NCBI GenBank assembly: GCA_038254545.1 | Contig: JBBSGB010000008.1 | Span: forward strand, 52,622-116,621 | Source: CAHJXF01 sp038254545 | Lineage (GTDB): Bacteria > Pseudomonadota > Gammaproteobacteria > Burkholderiales > Burkholderiaceae_D | DNA length: 64,000 nt | Reading direction: 5' to 3' | Part shown: one piece after another, positions 17,687 to 25,389 of the stretch | How the letters are laid out: each line of letters starts with the position of its first letter | How positions within the stretch are numbered: the first letter of the stretch is position 1 | Notes under the pieces: model-generated | Told to the model about the DNA's origin: nothing | The model's input: the letters and a program-made list of their open reading frames with translations, nothing else | The model's database searches: none | Made by a program: the position numbers and the translations under genes

Positions 17687-18184
17687 TTAGCGTGCCGCCA
17701 TCTTGCTCATCGCCTCGCGCATCTCTTCACCGCTGACTTCGCGCTGGTGCGTGGCCAGCGACCATTGATGCCCGAAGGGATCCTCGAGCTTGCCGTAGCG
17801 GTCGCCCCAGAACATGTCGGCGACCGGCATGGTGATCTTCGCGCCTGCGGCAACGGCCTTCTCGACCGCGGCGTCGACGTCGTCCACATACAGATGCAAG
17901 CTGACCGGAGAGCCCTTGAGCGCTTTCGGTCCGAGCGCGCCCCATTCGGGCAGCTCGTCGACCAGCATCAGGTGCGAGTCGCCGATGCGCAGCGCCGCAT
18001 GCATCAGCTTGCCGCCGGTCCCGGGCAGGCGCGAGAGTTCGACGGCGCCGAAGGCCTTCGCATAGAACGCGAGGGCATCGGCCGCGCCGGCGCACACGAT
18101 GTGGGGTACACGACCTGAAAAACGGAACGTCTTACTTGGTAAGCGGCATGCTAAGCTTCTTTTCTTTCCACAAAACAAAGTCAT
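17687..18184 (-). CDS. VOC family (PhnB-like) protein, apparently rearranged 5' end
   Basis: 165 residues if read from the ATG at 18184. The fold from VPHIVCAGAADALAFYAKAFGA through GDSHLMLVDE and SLHLYVDDVDAAV to FGHQWSLATHQREVS is a normal VOC domain of the PhnB/YetH kind. The usual N-terminal lead (KPIPDGYHTVTPYL-like) is replaced by ~30 unrelated residues, and the start lies only 3 bp from the divergent antitoxin start. It therefore looks cut and rejoined at about 18110. It may still be translated, but function is doubtful. Confidence 0.65.
   Translation of the reverse strand: MTLFCGKKRSLACRLPSKTFRFSGRVPHIVCAGAADALAFYAKAFGAVELSRLPGTGGKLMHAALRIGDSHLMLVDELPEWGALGPKALKGSPVSLHLYVDDVDAAVEKAVAAGAKITMPVADMFWGDRYGKLEDPFGHQWSLATHQREVSGEEMREAMSKMAAR
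17732..17865. repeat. 134-bp perfect direct repeat, copy B
   Basis: Partner of 16464-16597. This copy is within the longer VOC gene and is the likely donor. Confidence 0.9.
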
Positions 18185-18187
18185 CCA

Positions 18188-18457
18188 ATGCCTGCCGCAA
18201 CACTCACGGAAAAAGGCCAGGTCGTAATCCCCGCCGAGATTCGCGCGCGTTACGAACTGACGCCCGGGACCCAGGTGGAGTTCGTCGATGAGGGCGGGGT
18301 GATTCGGCTGATCGTCCGGCGTCGCGTGTCGCCGAGCGATCCGGCGTCGGGCTACGGCATGCTCAAGGCCAAGCCGCGGCCGTCTGGCGCGGGTCCGCGC
18401 CGGTTGTCGGAGTTCGATCCGGCTGCCTTGCTCAAACGGCCGCAAGGCAAGAAATGA
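18188..18457 (+). CDS. AbrB/MazE-type antitoxin
   Basis: 89 residues. A SpoVT/AbrB swapped-hairpin DNA-binding domain fills the first ~45 residues (TLTEKGQVVIPAEIRARYEL, then FVDEGGVIRLIV), followed by a disordered tail that would wrap the toxin (LSEFDPAALLKRP). Its last codons overlap the toxin ATG. It should neutralise the PIN toxin and repress the pair. A CTTAC-TTG-GTAAG palindrome at 18131-18143, 45 bp upstream, is a possible operator (weak evidence). Confidence 0.88.
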   Translation: MPAATLTEKGQVVIPAEIRARYELTPGTQVEFVDEGGVIRLIVRRRVSPSDPASGYGMLKAKPRPSGAGPRRLSEFDPAALLKRPQGKK

Positions 18458-18870
18458 TCGCGGTCGATACCAACGTCCTCGCACGCTTCTATTGCGACGA
18501 TCCGCACGACCCCGAGGCCAAACGCCAGCGGCCGCTCGCTCGTCGCGTGATCGTCGAATCGCCGGCGATCTTCGTGCCGCTGACCGTCGTCCTCGAACTC
18601 GAATGGGTCATGCGCGGCTTCTACGAAGTCGAGACCGAATCGCTTTGCCAGGCGCTCGAGCATCTGCTCGGCATGCCGCACGTGACGGTCGAACGGTGGC
18701 AAGCCGTGAAAGACGCGATCGACTTGCATCGCAGTGGCCTCGACTTCGCCGACGCGCTTCACTGGGCATGCAGCGCTGGCTGCGAGCGTTTCATGAGCTT
18801 CGACGATCGCAGGCTGGTCCGCCGCGCTCGACGCCTCGGCCTGAAACCGGAAATCGCCCTGCCGCAATAG
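18454..18870 (+). CDS. PIN-domain ribonuclease toxin (VapC-like)
   Basis: 138 residues. The acidic active site is complete: D5 (AVDTNVLARF), E48/E50 (VLELEW), D97 and D100 (LDFADALH), D117 (SFDDR). PIN toxins cut RNA, often tRNA or rRNA, when freed from the antitoxin. The start overlaps the antitoxin end by 4 bp, the normal coupled layout. The pair sits at the edge of a rearranged region. Confidence 0.9.
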   Translation: MIAVDTNVLARFYCDDPHDPEAKRQRPLARRVIVESPAIFVPLTVVLELEWVMRGFYEVETESLCQALEHLLGMPHVTVERWQAVKDAIDLHRSGLDFADALHWACSAGCERFMSFDDRRLVRRARRLGLKPEIALPQ

Positions 18871-18892
18871 CGGTGACGGGCGACGCGACGGG

Positions 18893-19357
18893 CTACCTGA
18901 TCGGAATTTTCTGCGTCTGAGGTACAGCCACCGCAGTCACGCCGTTCTTCGGCGACCCATCGACCAAACGATCGGAATAGGTCAGATAGACCAGCGTGTT
19001 TCGCTTCGCATCGACCATACGCACGATGCGCAGCCGCTTGAAGAGTATCGACAGGCGCTCGCTGAACACTTCTTCCTTCAGCGGCAAGGGTACCGAGAAC
19101 GAAAGCGGCCCGACCTGCCGGCACGCGATCGACGCTTCGGCCTTGTCTTCGGCCACGCCGAGCGCGCCCTTGATGCCGCCGGTCTTCGAGCGCGACACGT
19201 AGCACGTCACGCCGCCGACCTTGGGATCGTCGTAGGCTTCGACGACGACCTTGTGGTCGGGGCCGATCAACTTGAAGGCGGTGTCGACATCTCCGATCGG
19301 CTCGGCGCAGACCGACAAGGGCACGAGCACGATCGCCAGCGCAAGCAAGCTTTTCAT
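18893..19357 (-). CDS. creA: CreA family periplasmic protein
   Basis: 154 residues. A signal peptide (MKSLLALAIVLVPLSVCAEP) precedes the CreA core: IGDVDTAFKLIGPDHKVVV, FDDPKVGGVTCYVSR-like segment (here YDDPKVGGVTCYVSRSKTG), ASIACRQVGP and LSILFKRLRIVRMVD. Its role is unknown in all species. The start overlaps the stop of serA as ATGA, placing it third in the serC-serA-creA operon. Two cysteines in the mature part may form a disulfide. Confidence 0.92.
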   Translation of the reverse strand: MKSLLALAIVLVPLSVCAEPIGDVDTAFKLIGPDHKVVVEAYDDPKVGGVTCYVSRSKTGGIKGALGVAEDKAEASIACRQVGPLSFSVPLPLKEEVFSERLSILFKRLRIVRMVDAKRNTLVYLTYSDRLVDGSPKNGVTAVAVPQTQKIPIR

Positions 19358-20580
19358 GCGGGCCCTTTCGCGTCGGGTGCGGGCAGGTAACGCACCGACA
19401 GCACGCCCTCGATCGCATGGATCGATTCGATCGCCGCGTCTCCCACCGCGCTGTCGACGTCCACCAGCGTATAGGCCATGTCGCCGCGCGACTTGTTGAG
19501 CATGTTGTGGATGTTCAGCCCCGCGTGCGCCATTGCCGTCGAGATCTGGCCGAGCATGTTGGGCACGTTCGCGTTGGCGATCGCGATACGATAGCTCGAT
19601 TCACGCGGCGCGATCGCCGCAGGGAAATTGACCGCGTTCTGGATGTTGCCGTCTTCGAGATAGTCGCGCAGTTGATCGACCACCATCGCCGCGCAATTGT
19701 CTTCGGCTTCCTTGGTGGAAGCGCCCAGATGCGGCAGGACGATCACGCCGTCCGCACCGTTGACGACACCATTGACACTGCGCCCGCTCATCGCGGCGCT
19801 CGGAAAATCGCACACGTAGTTGCGCAGCTTGCCGTCCGCGAGCGCGGCGAGAATCGCGCCCTCGTCGACCACGCCTTCGCGCGAAAAGTTGAGCACGATC
19901 GCGTCGCTGCGCAGCCCGCGAAGATTGTCCGCGTTGATCAGGCCGCGCGTAGCCGCGACCAGCGGCACGTGCAACGTCACGAAATCGCAGCTCTTCAGGA
20001 TCTCGGCGACCGACTGCGCCTTCTTGACCTGCGACGGCAGGCTCCACGCGGCGTCGACCGTGATCTCAGGGTCGTATCCGACGACCTTCATGCCCAGCTT
20101 GATCGCCGCGTCGGCAACCAGGCAGCCGATCATGCCCAGACCGATGACGCCCAGCGTGTGACCGGACAGTTCGAAGCCGGCGAAACTCTTCTTGCCGTCT
20201 TCGACCGCGCGGTCGAGGTCGGGATGCGACGGTGCAAGCTGACCCACGAATTGCAGCGCGGCCGGCAGGTTGCGAGCAGCCATCAGCATGCCGGCGATCA
20301 CGAGTTCCTTGACCGCGTTCGCGTTCGCGCCCGGCGCGTTGAAGACCGGGATGCCGCGCTTGCTCATCGCCTGCACGGGAATGTTGTTGGTGCCGGCGCC
20401 GGCGCGGCCGATCGCGAGCACGCTGCGTGGAATCTCTATCGCATGCAGGTCCGCGGAACGCACGAGGATCGCATCGGGCTCGTCGGCGTCCTTGCCGACC
20501 GCGTACAGGTCGGCGGGCAGGCGCGACAGCCCGATCGGTGAAATCTGATTGATGACCTGGATGCGGAAGGGACGTTGCAT
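19354..20580 (-). CDS. serA: D-3-phosphoglycerate dehydrogenase with ACT domain
   Basis: 408 residues from the ATG at 20580 (MQRPFRIQVIN). Domains: substrate-binding part with GRAGAGTNNI, NAD Rossmann fold (LGVIGLGMIGCLVAD), catalytic arginine in NFSREGVVDE and histidine in LPHLGASTKEAED, and a C-terminal ACT domain (~335-400; ANVPNMLGQISTAMAHAGL). It oxidises 3-phosphoglycerate in the first step of serine synthesis; the ACT domain normally gives serine feedback. It lies 37 bp after serC, which does the next step. Confidence 0.93.
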   Translation of the reverse strand: MQRPFRIQVINQISPIGLSRLPADLYAVGKDADEPDAILVRSADLHAIEIPRSVLAIGRAGAGTNNIPVQAMSKRGIPVFNAPGANANAVKELVIAGMLMAARNLPAALQFVGQLAPSHPDLDRAVEDGKKSFAGFELSGHTLGVIGLGMIGCLVADAAIKLGMKVVGYDPEITVDAAWSLPSQVKKAQSVAEILKSCDFVTLHVPLVAATRGLINADNLRGLRSDAIVLNFSREGVVDEGAILAALADGKLRNYVCDFPSAAMSGRSVNGVVNGADGVIVLPHLGASTKEAEDNCAAMVVDQLRDYLEDGNIQNAVNFPAAIAPRESSYRIAIANANVPNMLGQISTAMAHAGLNIHNMLNKSRGDMAYTLVDVDSAVGDAAIESIHAIEGVLSVRYLPAPDAKGPA

Positions 20581-20617
20581 CCCGTGCGCACCGTCTTTTG
20601 CGCGCGCGCTTTCGTGA

Positions 20618-21712
20618 TCAGCCACGTGCGGCCTCGAACTCGCGCATGTAGGCAACGAGCGTTTCCACGCCTTCGACTGGCATCGCGTTGTAGATCGACG
20701 CGCGCATCCCGCCCACCGAACGATGCCCTTTCAACTGCAGCATGCCGCGCTCCTTGGCGCCCTTGAGGAATGCGTCGTCGAGCGCCGCGTCCTTGAGCGT
20801 GAACGGCACATTCATGCGCGAACGATCGGCCTTGTCGACCGGGTTCGCATAGAAATTCGTCGAGTCCAGGTATTGGTAAAGCAACTGCGACTTCTCGATG
20901 TTGCTTCGCTCGATCGCCGCGATGCCGCCCTGGCGCTTCATCCACTGGAACACCAGGCCCGCTATGTAGATCGAGTAGGTGGGGGGCGTGTTGTACATCG
21001 AGTCGTTGTCCGCATGCACCTTGTAGTCGAGCATGGACGGCAACGGACCCGCGGGATGGCCGATCAGGTCGTCGCGCACGATCACGATCGCGAGGCCGGC
21101 CGGGCCGATGTTCTTCTGCGCGCCACCGTAGATCAGGCCGTGCTTCGCGACGTCGACCGGCCGTGAGAGGAAGGTCGACGACACGTCTGCCACGAGCGGC
21201 ACTTCGCCGGTGTCCGGCGTCCAGTTGAACTCGACGCCGCCGATGGTTTCGTTCGCGCAGTAGTGCAGGTAGGCGGCGTTCACGCTCGGCTGCCACGACG
21301 ACTGCGGCGGCACGTACGTGTAGCGACGATCCGCCGACGAGGCCGCGATGTGGACGTCGCCCATCAGCTTCGCTTCCTTGATCGCCTTCTTCGACCACTC
21401 GCCGGTGTCGACGTAGTCGACTGCCTTCCCGCCTCGCATCAGGTTCATCGGGATCATCGAGAACTGCAGCGAAGCGCCGCCCTGCAGAAAGAGAACCTTG
21501 TAGTTCGCGGGGATGCCCATCAGCTCGCGCAGGTCGCTCTCGGCCGCGGCCTGGATGCTCATGTACTCCTTGCCGCGATGGCTCATTTCCATCACGGACT
21601 GTCCCCAGCCGTGCCAGTCGAGCATCTCGGCAGCGGCTTGCCGGAGGACTTCCTTCGGGAGAACCGCGGGTCCGGCGCTGAAGTTGAAGATTGCGGGAGA
21701 AGAGGCGGGCAT
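20618..21712 (-). CDS. serC: Phosphoserine aminotransferase
   Basis: 364 residues from the ATG at 21712 (MPASSPAIFNFSAGP). The family N-terminus NFSAGPAVLPKEVL, MEMSHRGKEY, and the PLP lysine in IYGGAQKNIGPAG are present, as is the C-terminal KGHRSVGGMRASIYNAMP. It converts 3-phosphohydroxypyruvate to phosphoserine and also serves pyridoxal phosphate synthesis. First gene of the serC-serA-creA operon. Confidence 0.95.
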   Translation of the reverse strand: MPASSPAIFNFSAGPAVLPKEVLRQAAAEMLDWHGWGQSVMEMSHRGKEYMSIQAAAESDLRELMGIPANYKVLFLQGGASLQFSMIPMNLMRGGKAVDYVDTGEWSKKAIKEAKLMGDVHIAASSADRRYTYVPPQSSWQPSVNAAYLHYCANETIGGVEFNWTPDTGEVPLVADVSSTFLSRPVDVAKHGLIYGGAQKNIGPAGLAIVIVRDDLIGHPAGPLPSMLDYKVHADNDSMYNTPPTYSIYIAGLVFQWMKRQGGIAAIERSNIEKSQLLYQYLDSTNFYANPVDKADRSRMNVPFTLKDAALDDAFLKGAKERGMLQLKGHRSVGGMRASIYNAMPVEGVETLVAYMREFEAARG

Positions 21713-21814
21713 CGTGATCGCTGTCGTGAGCAAGGTCGGGGGCGCTAGTGTATTGCGCCGGGCCCTCTCACGCAGGCGACGGTACCAAGGGCGCGGCGTC
21801 GAAGAGGACGGGCG

Positions 21815-22156
21815 TCACGACCCGAGCTCGTGTGCAGGGCGCCCGAAGGTTTCCGGAACGACCTCGGTGAAGCGGCGTTCCTCGCGCACGATGAAGCGTT
21901 CGCGCTGTGCGAACTCGAAGTTGGCGCGCCCCTCGGGATCGGCCTTGATGCGTTTGCGATATGCCTCGTAGGCGGCGAGGTTTTCGAAGGCGATCAGGCC
22001 CCAGCCTTCGATGTTCGAACCCTCGTGCGGCAGGAAGTATCCGATCAGATGCCCGCCACAGCGCGGGATGATGCCGCCCCAGGCCACCGCATAGCGGCGA
22101 AAGTCGTCGAGCCTGGTCGGGTCGATTTCGTAGCGGATGAAGCAGGTGATGGTCAT
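21815..22156 (-). CDS. NIPSNAP family protein
   Basis: 113 residues from the ATG at 22156 (MTITCFIRYEIDP). One ferredoxin-like NIPSNAP domain: YAVAWGGIIPRCGGHLIGYFLP, then EGSNIEGWGLIAFENLAAYEAYRKR and ERFIVREERRFTEVV. Function in bacteria is not established. The long frame upstream is non-coding. Same strand as serC, about 100 bp before it, and 173 bp after the large secreted protein gene. Confidence 0.85.
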   Translation of the reverse strand: MTITCFIRYEIDPTRLDDFRRYAVAWGGIIPRCGGHLIGYFLPHEGSNIEGWGLIAFENLAAYEAYRKRIKADPEGRANFEFAQRERFIVREERRFTEVVPETFGRPAHELGS

Positions 22157-22329
22157 GGCGGGTCCGTCGTCGTTGGCGTGTTCCGACGATAGCCGCCTTC
22201 GACTCCGGCATGCTTCGTTGCCGATCGAAGCATTCGAACGGACGCTGCGGCCAAGCGTGGCCGCAGCGTCGCCTGCGCCATGCAGAAATCGTCCTGGGCA
22301 GCGCCGCTTCGAGGCGAGCCGCCGAAAGC

Positions 22330-24282
22330 TCAAGGCCTGACCCGGCTGATGCGCGTGTCCCAGTTTCCCAGCGAGGCTCGCGTACCACCGCAACTGCCGA
22401 ACGGCGGGCCGATGTAGGTCGTCAACGTGCAGGTCTGCCCGATGTATTCCGAAGCGATCCAGATGTCGTCGCCGTCCAGGGCGGCAGCGCCATAGTCCCC
22501 CCAGCGCGCGACAGTGCTCCCGAAGGCCGCGTAGCCCGTGAAGCCATCTTCGGGTCCCTTGCCGTCGGCTGCGATCTTGATCGACCCCTCGTGACCGTTG
22601 GGGCCCAGATGAACGTAGGCCGCCGACGGGAAGTGATCGGCACCCACCAGCGTGAAGGCGATCAGGCCGCGGCCATCAGGCAGCGCGGCGATCGCAGGAT
22701 AGTTGACGTTGTTGCCTGCCACGCCGATCTTGCCCTGATTCTCGACGATGCCGATCACCGAGCCGCGCTGTGCGAAGGGCCGGATCGCGTAATAGGCGAT
22801 GCCGGCCTGGTCCCCTCCGCCCACCCTCACGACTGTATCGAGCGCACCGTAGAGGCGACCGCCGGTATAGAAGACCTGCTGCATGCGCGAGTCATTGCTA
22901 TCGATGAGTTCAGGGGTCGTCGCATGGGGGGGCGGAGTATTGCCGCCGAACAGAAACCTCCAGCAACCCACACCGAACGGGGTGACAATCGATCGGTCGT
23001 TGATGCATTCAGCCAATGGCGTCGGACCGGGCTTCTGATCCGACGGCGGCGGTACGCCATAGCTGCGGACCCGGACCGTGTTGTCCACCAGCGTGACGTC
23101 CGGATTGTTCGACTCCAGTGAACGCGTGTTGCCCAGCGCCCAGACCCTGAGACGGTTCTCATTGCCCGAATCGGTGAACACCGCAAGAGAGCTCAGGAAA
23201 TATTCAGTGCCGCGGTTCGCGGTTTCGAAGTCGCCGCGCGGCGAAACCGCAGGCCACACCGTGAATCCCGGATTGCCGTCGAGCAGGTGATCGGCTGTGT
23301 CGATTTGTACCAACGTGACGTTCACGGCGCCGCGCACCAAATCTCTCTTGGATAACGCATAGATCTGCGCCCCATTGAATCCGCCGGCGAACGGAAATTC
23401 GTTGGTCGTCAGGTAGATGCCATGCGCGTCCGCGCCAATGTGTGGATAGTCGCCCAAGCATGGGCAGTCGGCGTGCACCGGCGTGCCTTGCGTTCCGTCG
23501 TCCTGGACGGGTATGCGGTAGATCGTCCACGAGCCGCGTGGGTCGCCGCTGGAACTGACGGCCAGGTCGAGGTGATTGCCCCCGGTCAGCCCCCCGGTTG
23601 CCGGGTTGGTATCGAGCGTGAGCACGACGTGAAAAAATCGATTGACCTGCGGATCGTAGTAGCAGGTCGGGTCTGTAATCGATGGGCCGTAGCGTCCGGT
23701 GCTGCGATTGATCGCCGCCGAGTATCCATAGAAGGTGTTGAGGTCCACCACGCCGCTCAGCGGATTGCCGCTGCGATCGAAGACACGGATCACGTCGTTG
23801 ACCGACTCGAGCACAAAGCCGTTGCCCACGCACAGCGCCTGGTCGGGCGGCTCGAGACTGAACTGATTGCCGCCATTGGCCAGTCGTTGATCGCGAAAGT
23901 CCAGGCCGTCGAAACTGCCGAGCAGCCGCGCGCTTGCACGTTCGCGCTCGTCGCCGACGATCGATTCGCCGATGCCGCGGCTCTTGGCGATCGAACGATT
24001 GACCATGCGCTTGCGCGCCTCTTTCAGTGCGCGTGCCGCTTGGGTAGCCGCGTCCGGCGCGACTGCGGCGTTGGGGCCGTCCTGTAGACCCGGGACGTTG
24101 GCGAAGGTCGGCGCGAACTCGGGCGTTTGAATCCCTTCCTGCCCTGGCGTCGCGCTTCGCAATTGCGCGATACCCGCGCTCTGAATCGACCGCACGTTCG
24201 TTGCGGCCTGCGCGCTGGCGATCACGATGCCGCAATACATGCCGGCGACCGTGAACCTGACCCACTTCGACAGTTGAAGCAT
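22330..24282 (-). CDS. Large secreted protein, probable beta-propeller-like fold, function unknown
   Basis: 650 residues. A signal peptide ends at about residue 26 (GIVIASAQA). A proline- and alanine-rich linker leads to a region with repeated beta-strand patterns: FFHVVLTLDTNPATGG, HLDLAVSSSGDPRGSWTIYR, YPHIGADAHGIYLTTNEF and RWGDYGAAALDGDDIWIASEY. These recall sialidase/BNR or quinoprotein-like propellers, but no catalytic motif is clear. Several cysteines (CPCLGDYPH, CVGNG, CWRF) may form disulfides. It is probably periplasmic or extracellular. A TetR gene lies divergently 298 bp away. Confidence 0.6.
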   Translation of the reverse strand: MLQLSKWVRFTVAGMYCGIVIASAQAATNVRSIQSAGIAQLRSATPGQEGIQTPEFAPTFANVPGLQDGPNAAVAPDAATQAARALKEARKRMVNRSIAKSRGIGESIVGDERERASARLLGSFDGLDFRDQRLANGGNQFSLEPPDQALCVGNGFVLESVNDVIRVFDRSGNPLSGVVDLNTFYGYSAAINRSTGRYGPSITDPTCYYDPQVNRFFHVVLTLDTNPATGGLTGGNHLDLAVSSSGDPRGSWTIYRIPVQDDGTQGTPVHADCPCLGDYPHIGADAHGIYLTTNEFPFAGGFNGAQIYALSKRDLVRGAVNVTLVQIDTADHLLDGNPGFTVWPAVSPRGDFETANRGTEYFLSSLAVFTDSGNENRLRVWALGNTRSLESNNPDVTLVDNTVRVRSYGVPPPSDQKPGPTPLAECINDRSIVTPFGVGCWRFLFGGNTPPPHATTPELIDSNDSRMQQVFYTGGRLYGALDTVVRVGGGDQAGIAYYAIRPFAQRGSVIGIVENQGKIGVAGNNVNYPAIAALPDGRGLIAFTLVGADHFPSAAYVHLGPNGHEGSIKIAADGKGPEDGFTGYAAFGSTVARWGDYGAAALDGDDIWIASEYIGQTCTLTTYIGPPFGSCGGTRASLGNWDTRISRVRP

Positions 24283-24580
24283 GATGAACTTCCTTGTTGT
24301 TGGGGATTGTGAACATCGGTCATGAACCTCGACTGCAAAGCAAGCCCGGCTTTCGAGGCGTCCCGATGCGGCACAGAACGGTAGTCCTGCGCGCCGCGGT
24401 TAGCAAGATTTGCTTTCTGCCTGGCGACGGGGTCGCATCTCACGGATGCCGCAGCTTCCGGCGCCGTGGCGGGACGTGTTCGTCACGAGCGGGCCATCGC
24501 GACGCGGCAGTTAGAATCTGCGCCTGAGCGGGACGACCACCATCAGGCCTGACGAGCGGGCAATCACAAGGGCAGAGCGC
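24283..24580. other. Divergent intergenic region, no gene recognised
   Basis: 298 bp between the secreted protein and the TetR gene. It must hold both promoters; I could not pick out a clear palindrome or a good -35/-10 pair. Confidence 0.4.
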
Positions 24581-25264
24581 GTGCCAACCAAGTCACAGCC
24601 GACGTCACGAGCTCCCAACAAGAAGTCCGAACAGCGTCAGACCAGCATGGAATCGCTGCTCGACGCCGCGTTGCGCCTGTTCGTGTCGCAAGGCTATCGA
24701 TCCACCAACCTCGATCAGATCGCGGGCGCGGCCAGGCTGACCAAGGGCGCGGTCTATTTCTATTTCGGCAGCAAGGAGGCGGTGCTGGTCGCGCTGCTCG
24801 AACGTGTGAGGCGCATCGTCGTCGACGACGCGATCGCGATCGTCAGTGCGGCCGGACCGACGCCGACCGACAAGCTGGTCGCCTACATCCACTACCAGGC
24901 CAACCTGGGCATCACGCATCGCGACGACGTGCTGCTGCTGCTGCTGATGGGGCTGGAATTCAAGGAGCGCAGCGGCGACGGCCAGGAGGTTCTCGCCAGG
25001 CTCTACAAGCGCCAGTGCTCGTTCATCGAGGCGCTGGTGAAGACCGGGCAGGCGGCGGGCGAGTTTCGCAGCGACGTGCGCGCAAAGGAGCTCGCGTCCA
25101 TCGTTCTGGCGACGCACGACGGAACGTTCCTTGAATGGTTTCGGCGTTCGACGACCTTGAAGGGGGCCGAACTGGTTCGGGCACTGCGCTCGTCGGTGCT
25201 CACCGGGCTTGCGGGCGGCACGGCTGCTGCGCGCTCTTCGGTGAAGAAGAAGCAAGCAGGCTGA
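24581..25264 (+). CDS. TetR/AcrR-family regulator
   Basis: 227 residues from a GTG. The N-terminal helix-turn-helix is intact (LFVSQGYRSTNLDQIAGAARLTKGAVYFYFGSKEAVLV, given here only as the region ~30-70), with a typical all-helical ligand domain after it and a lysine-rich tail. The ligand is unknown. It lies divergently from the large secreted protein and converges with an MFS gene; an orphan promoter lies between the two 3' ends. Confidence 0.88.
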   Translation: MPTKSQPTSRAPNKKSEQRQTSMESLLDAALRLFVSQGYRSTNLDQIAGAARLTKGAVYFYFGSKEAVLVALLERVRRIVVDDAIAIVSAAGPTPTDKLVAYIHYQANLGITHRDDVLLLLLMGLEFKERSGDGQEVLARLYKRQCSFIEALVKTGQAAGEFRSDVRAKELASIVLATHDGTFLEWFRRSTTLKGAELVRALRSSVLTGLAGGTAAARSSVKKKQAG

Positions 25265-25295
25265 GAGGCCCGCGGTCATCGCGCGCATGGCGTCG

Positions 25296-25386
25296 TTGAC
25301 GCATGCTCCCGTTAAACATACTATCCGGATAGTATTATTGGATGGGCAAGGAGCGGCGCGCCAGCAGCGACGTCGTCAAGGGCTGA
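25296..25386 (+). promoter_or_regulatory. Orphan promoter with 18-bp palindrome and a cut-off 14-codon gene start
   Basis: TTGACG (25296-25301), 17-bp spacer, TACTAT (25319-25324). The -10 lies in a perfect palindrome, ATACTATCCGGATAGTAT (25318-25335). An ATG at 25342 opens 14 codons (MGKERRASSDVVKG) and then hits a stop 4 bases before the end of the convergent MFS gene. The codons resemble the start of a TetR-type regulator. The rest of that gene is gone. Confidence 0.5.
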
Positions 25387-25389
25387 ACA

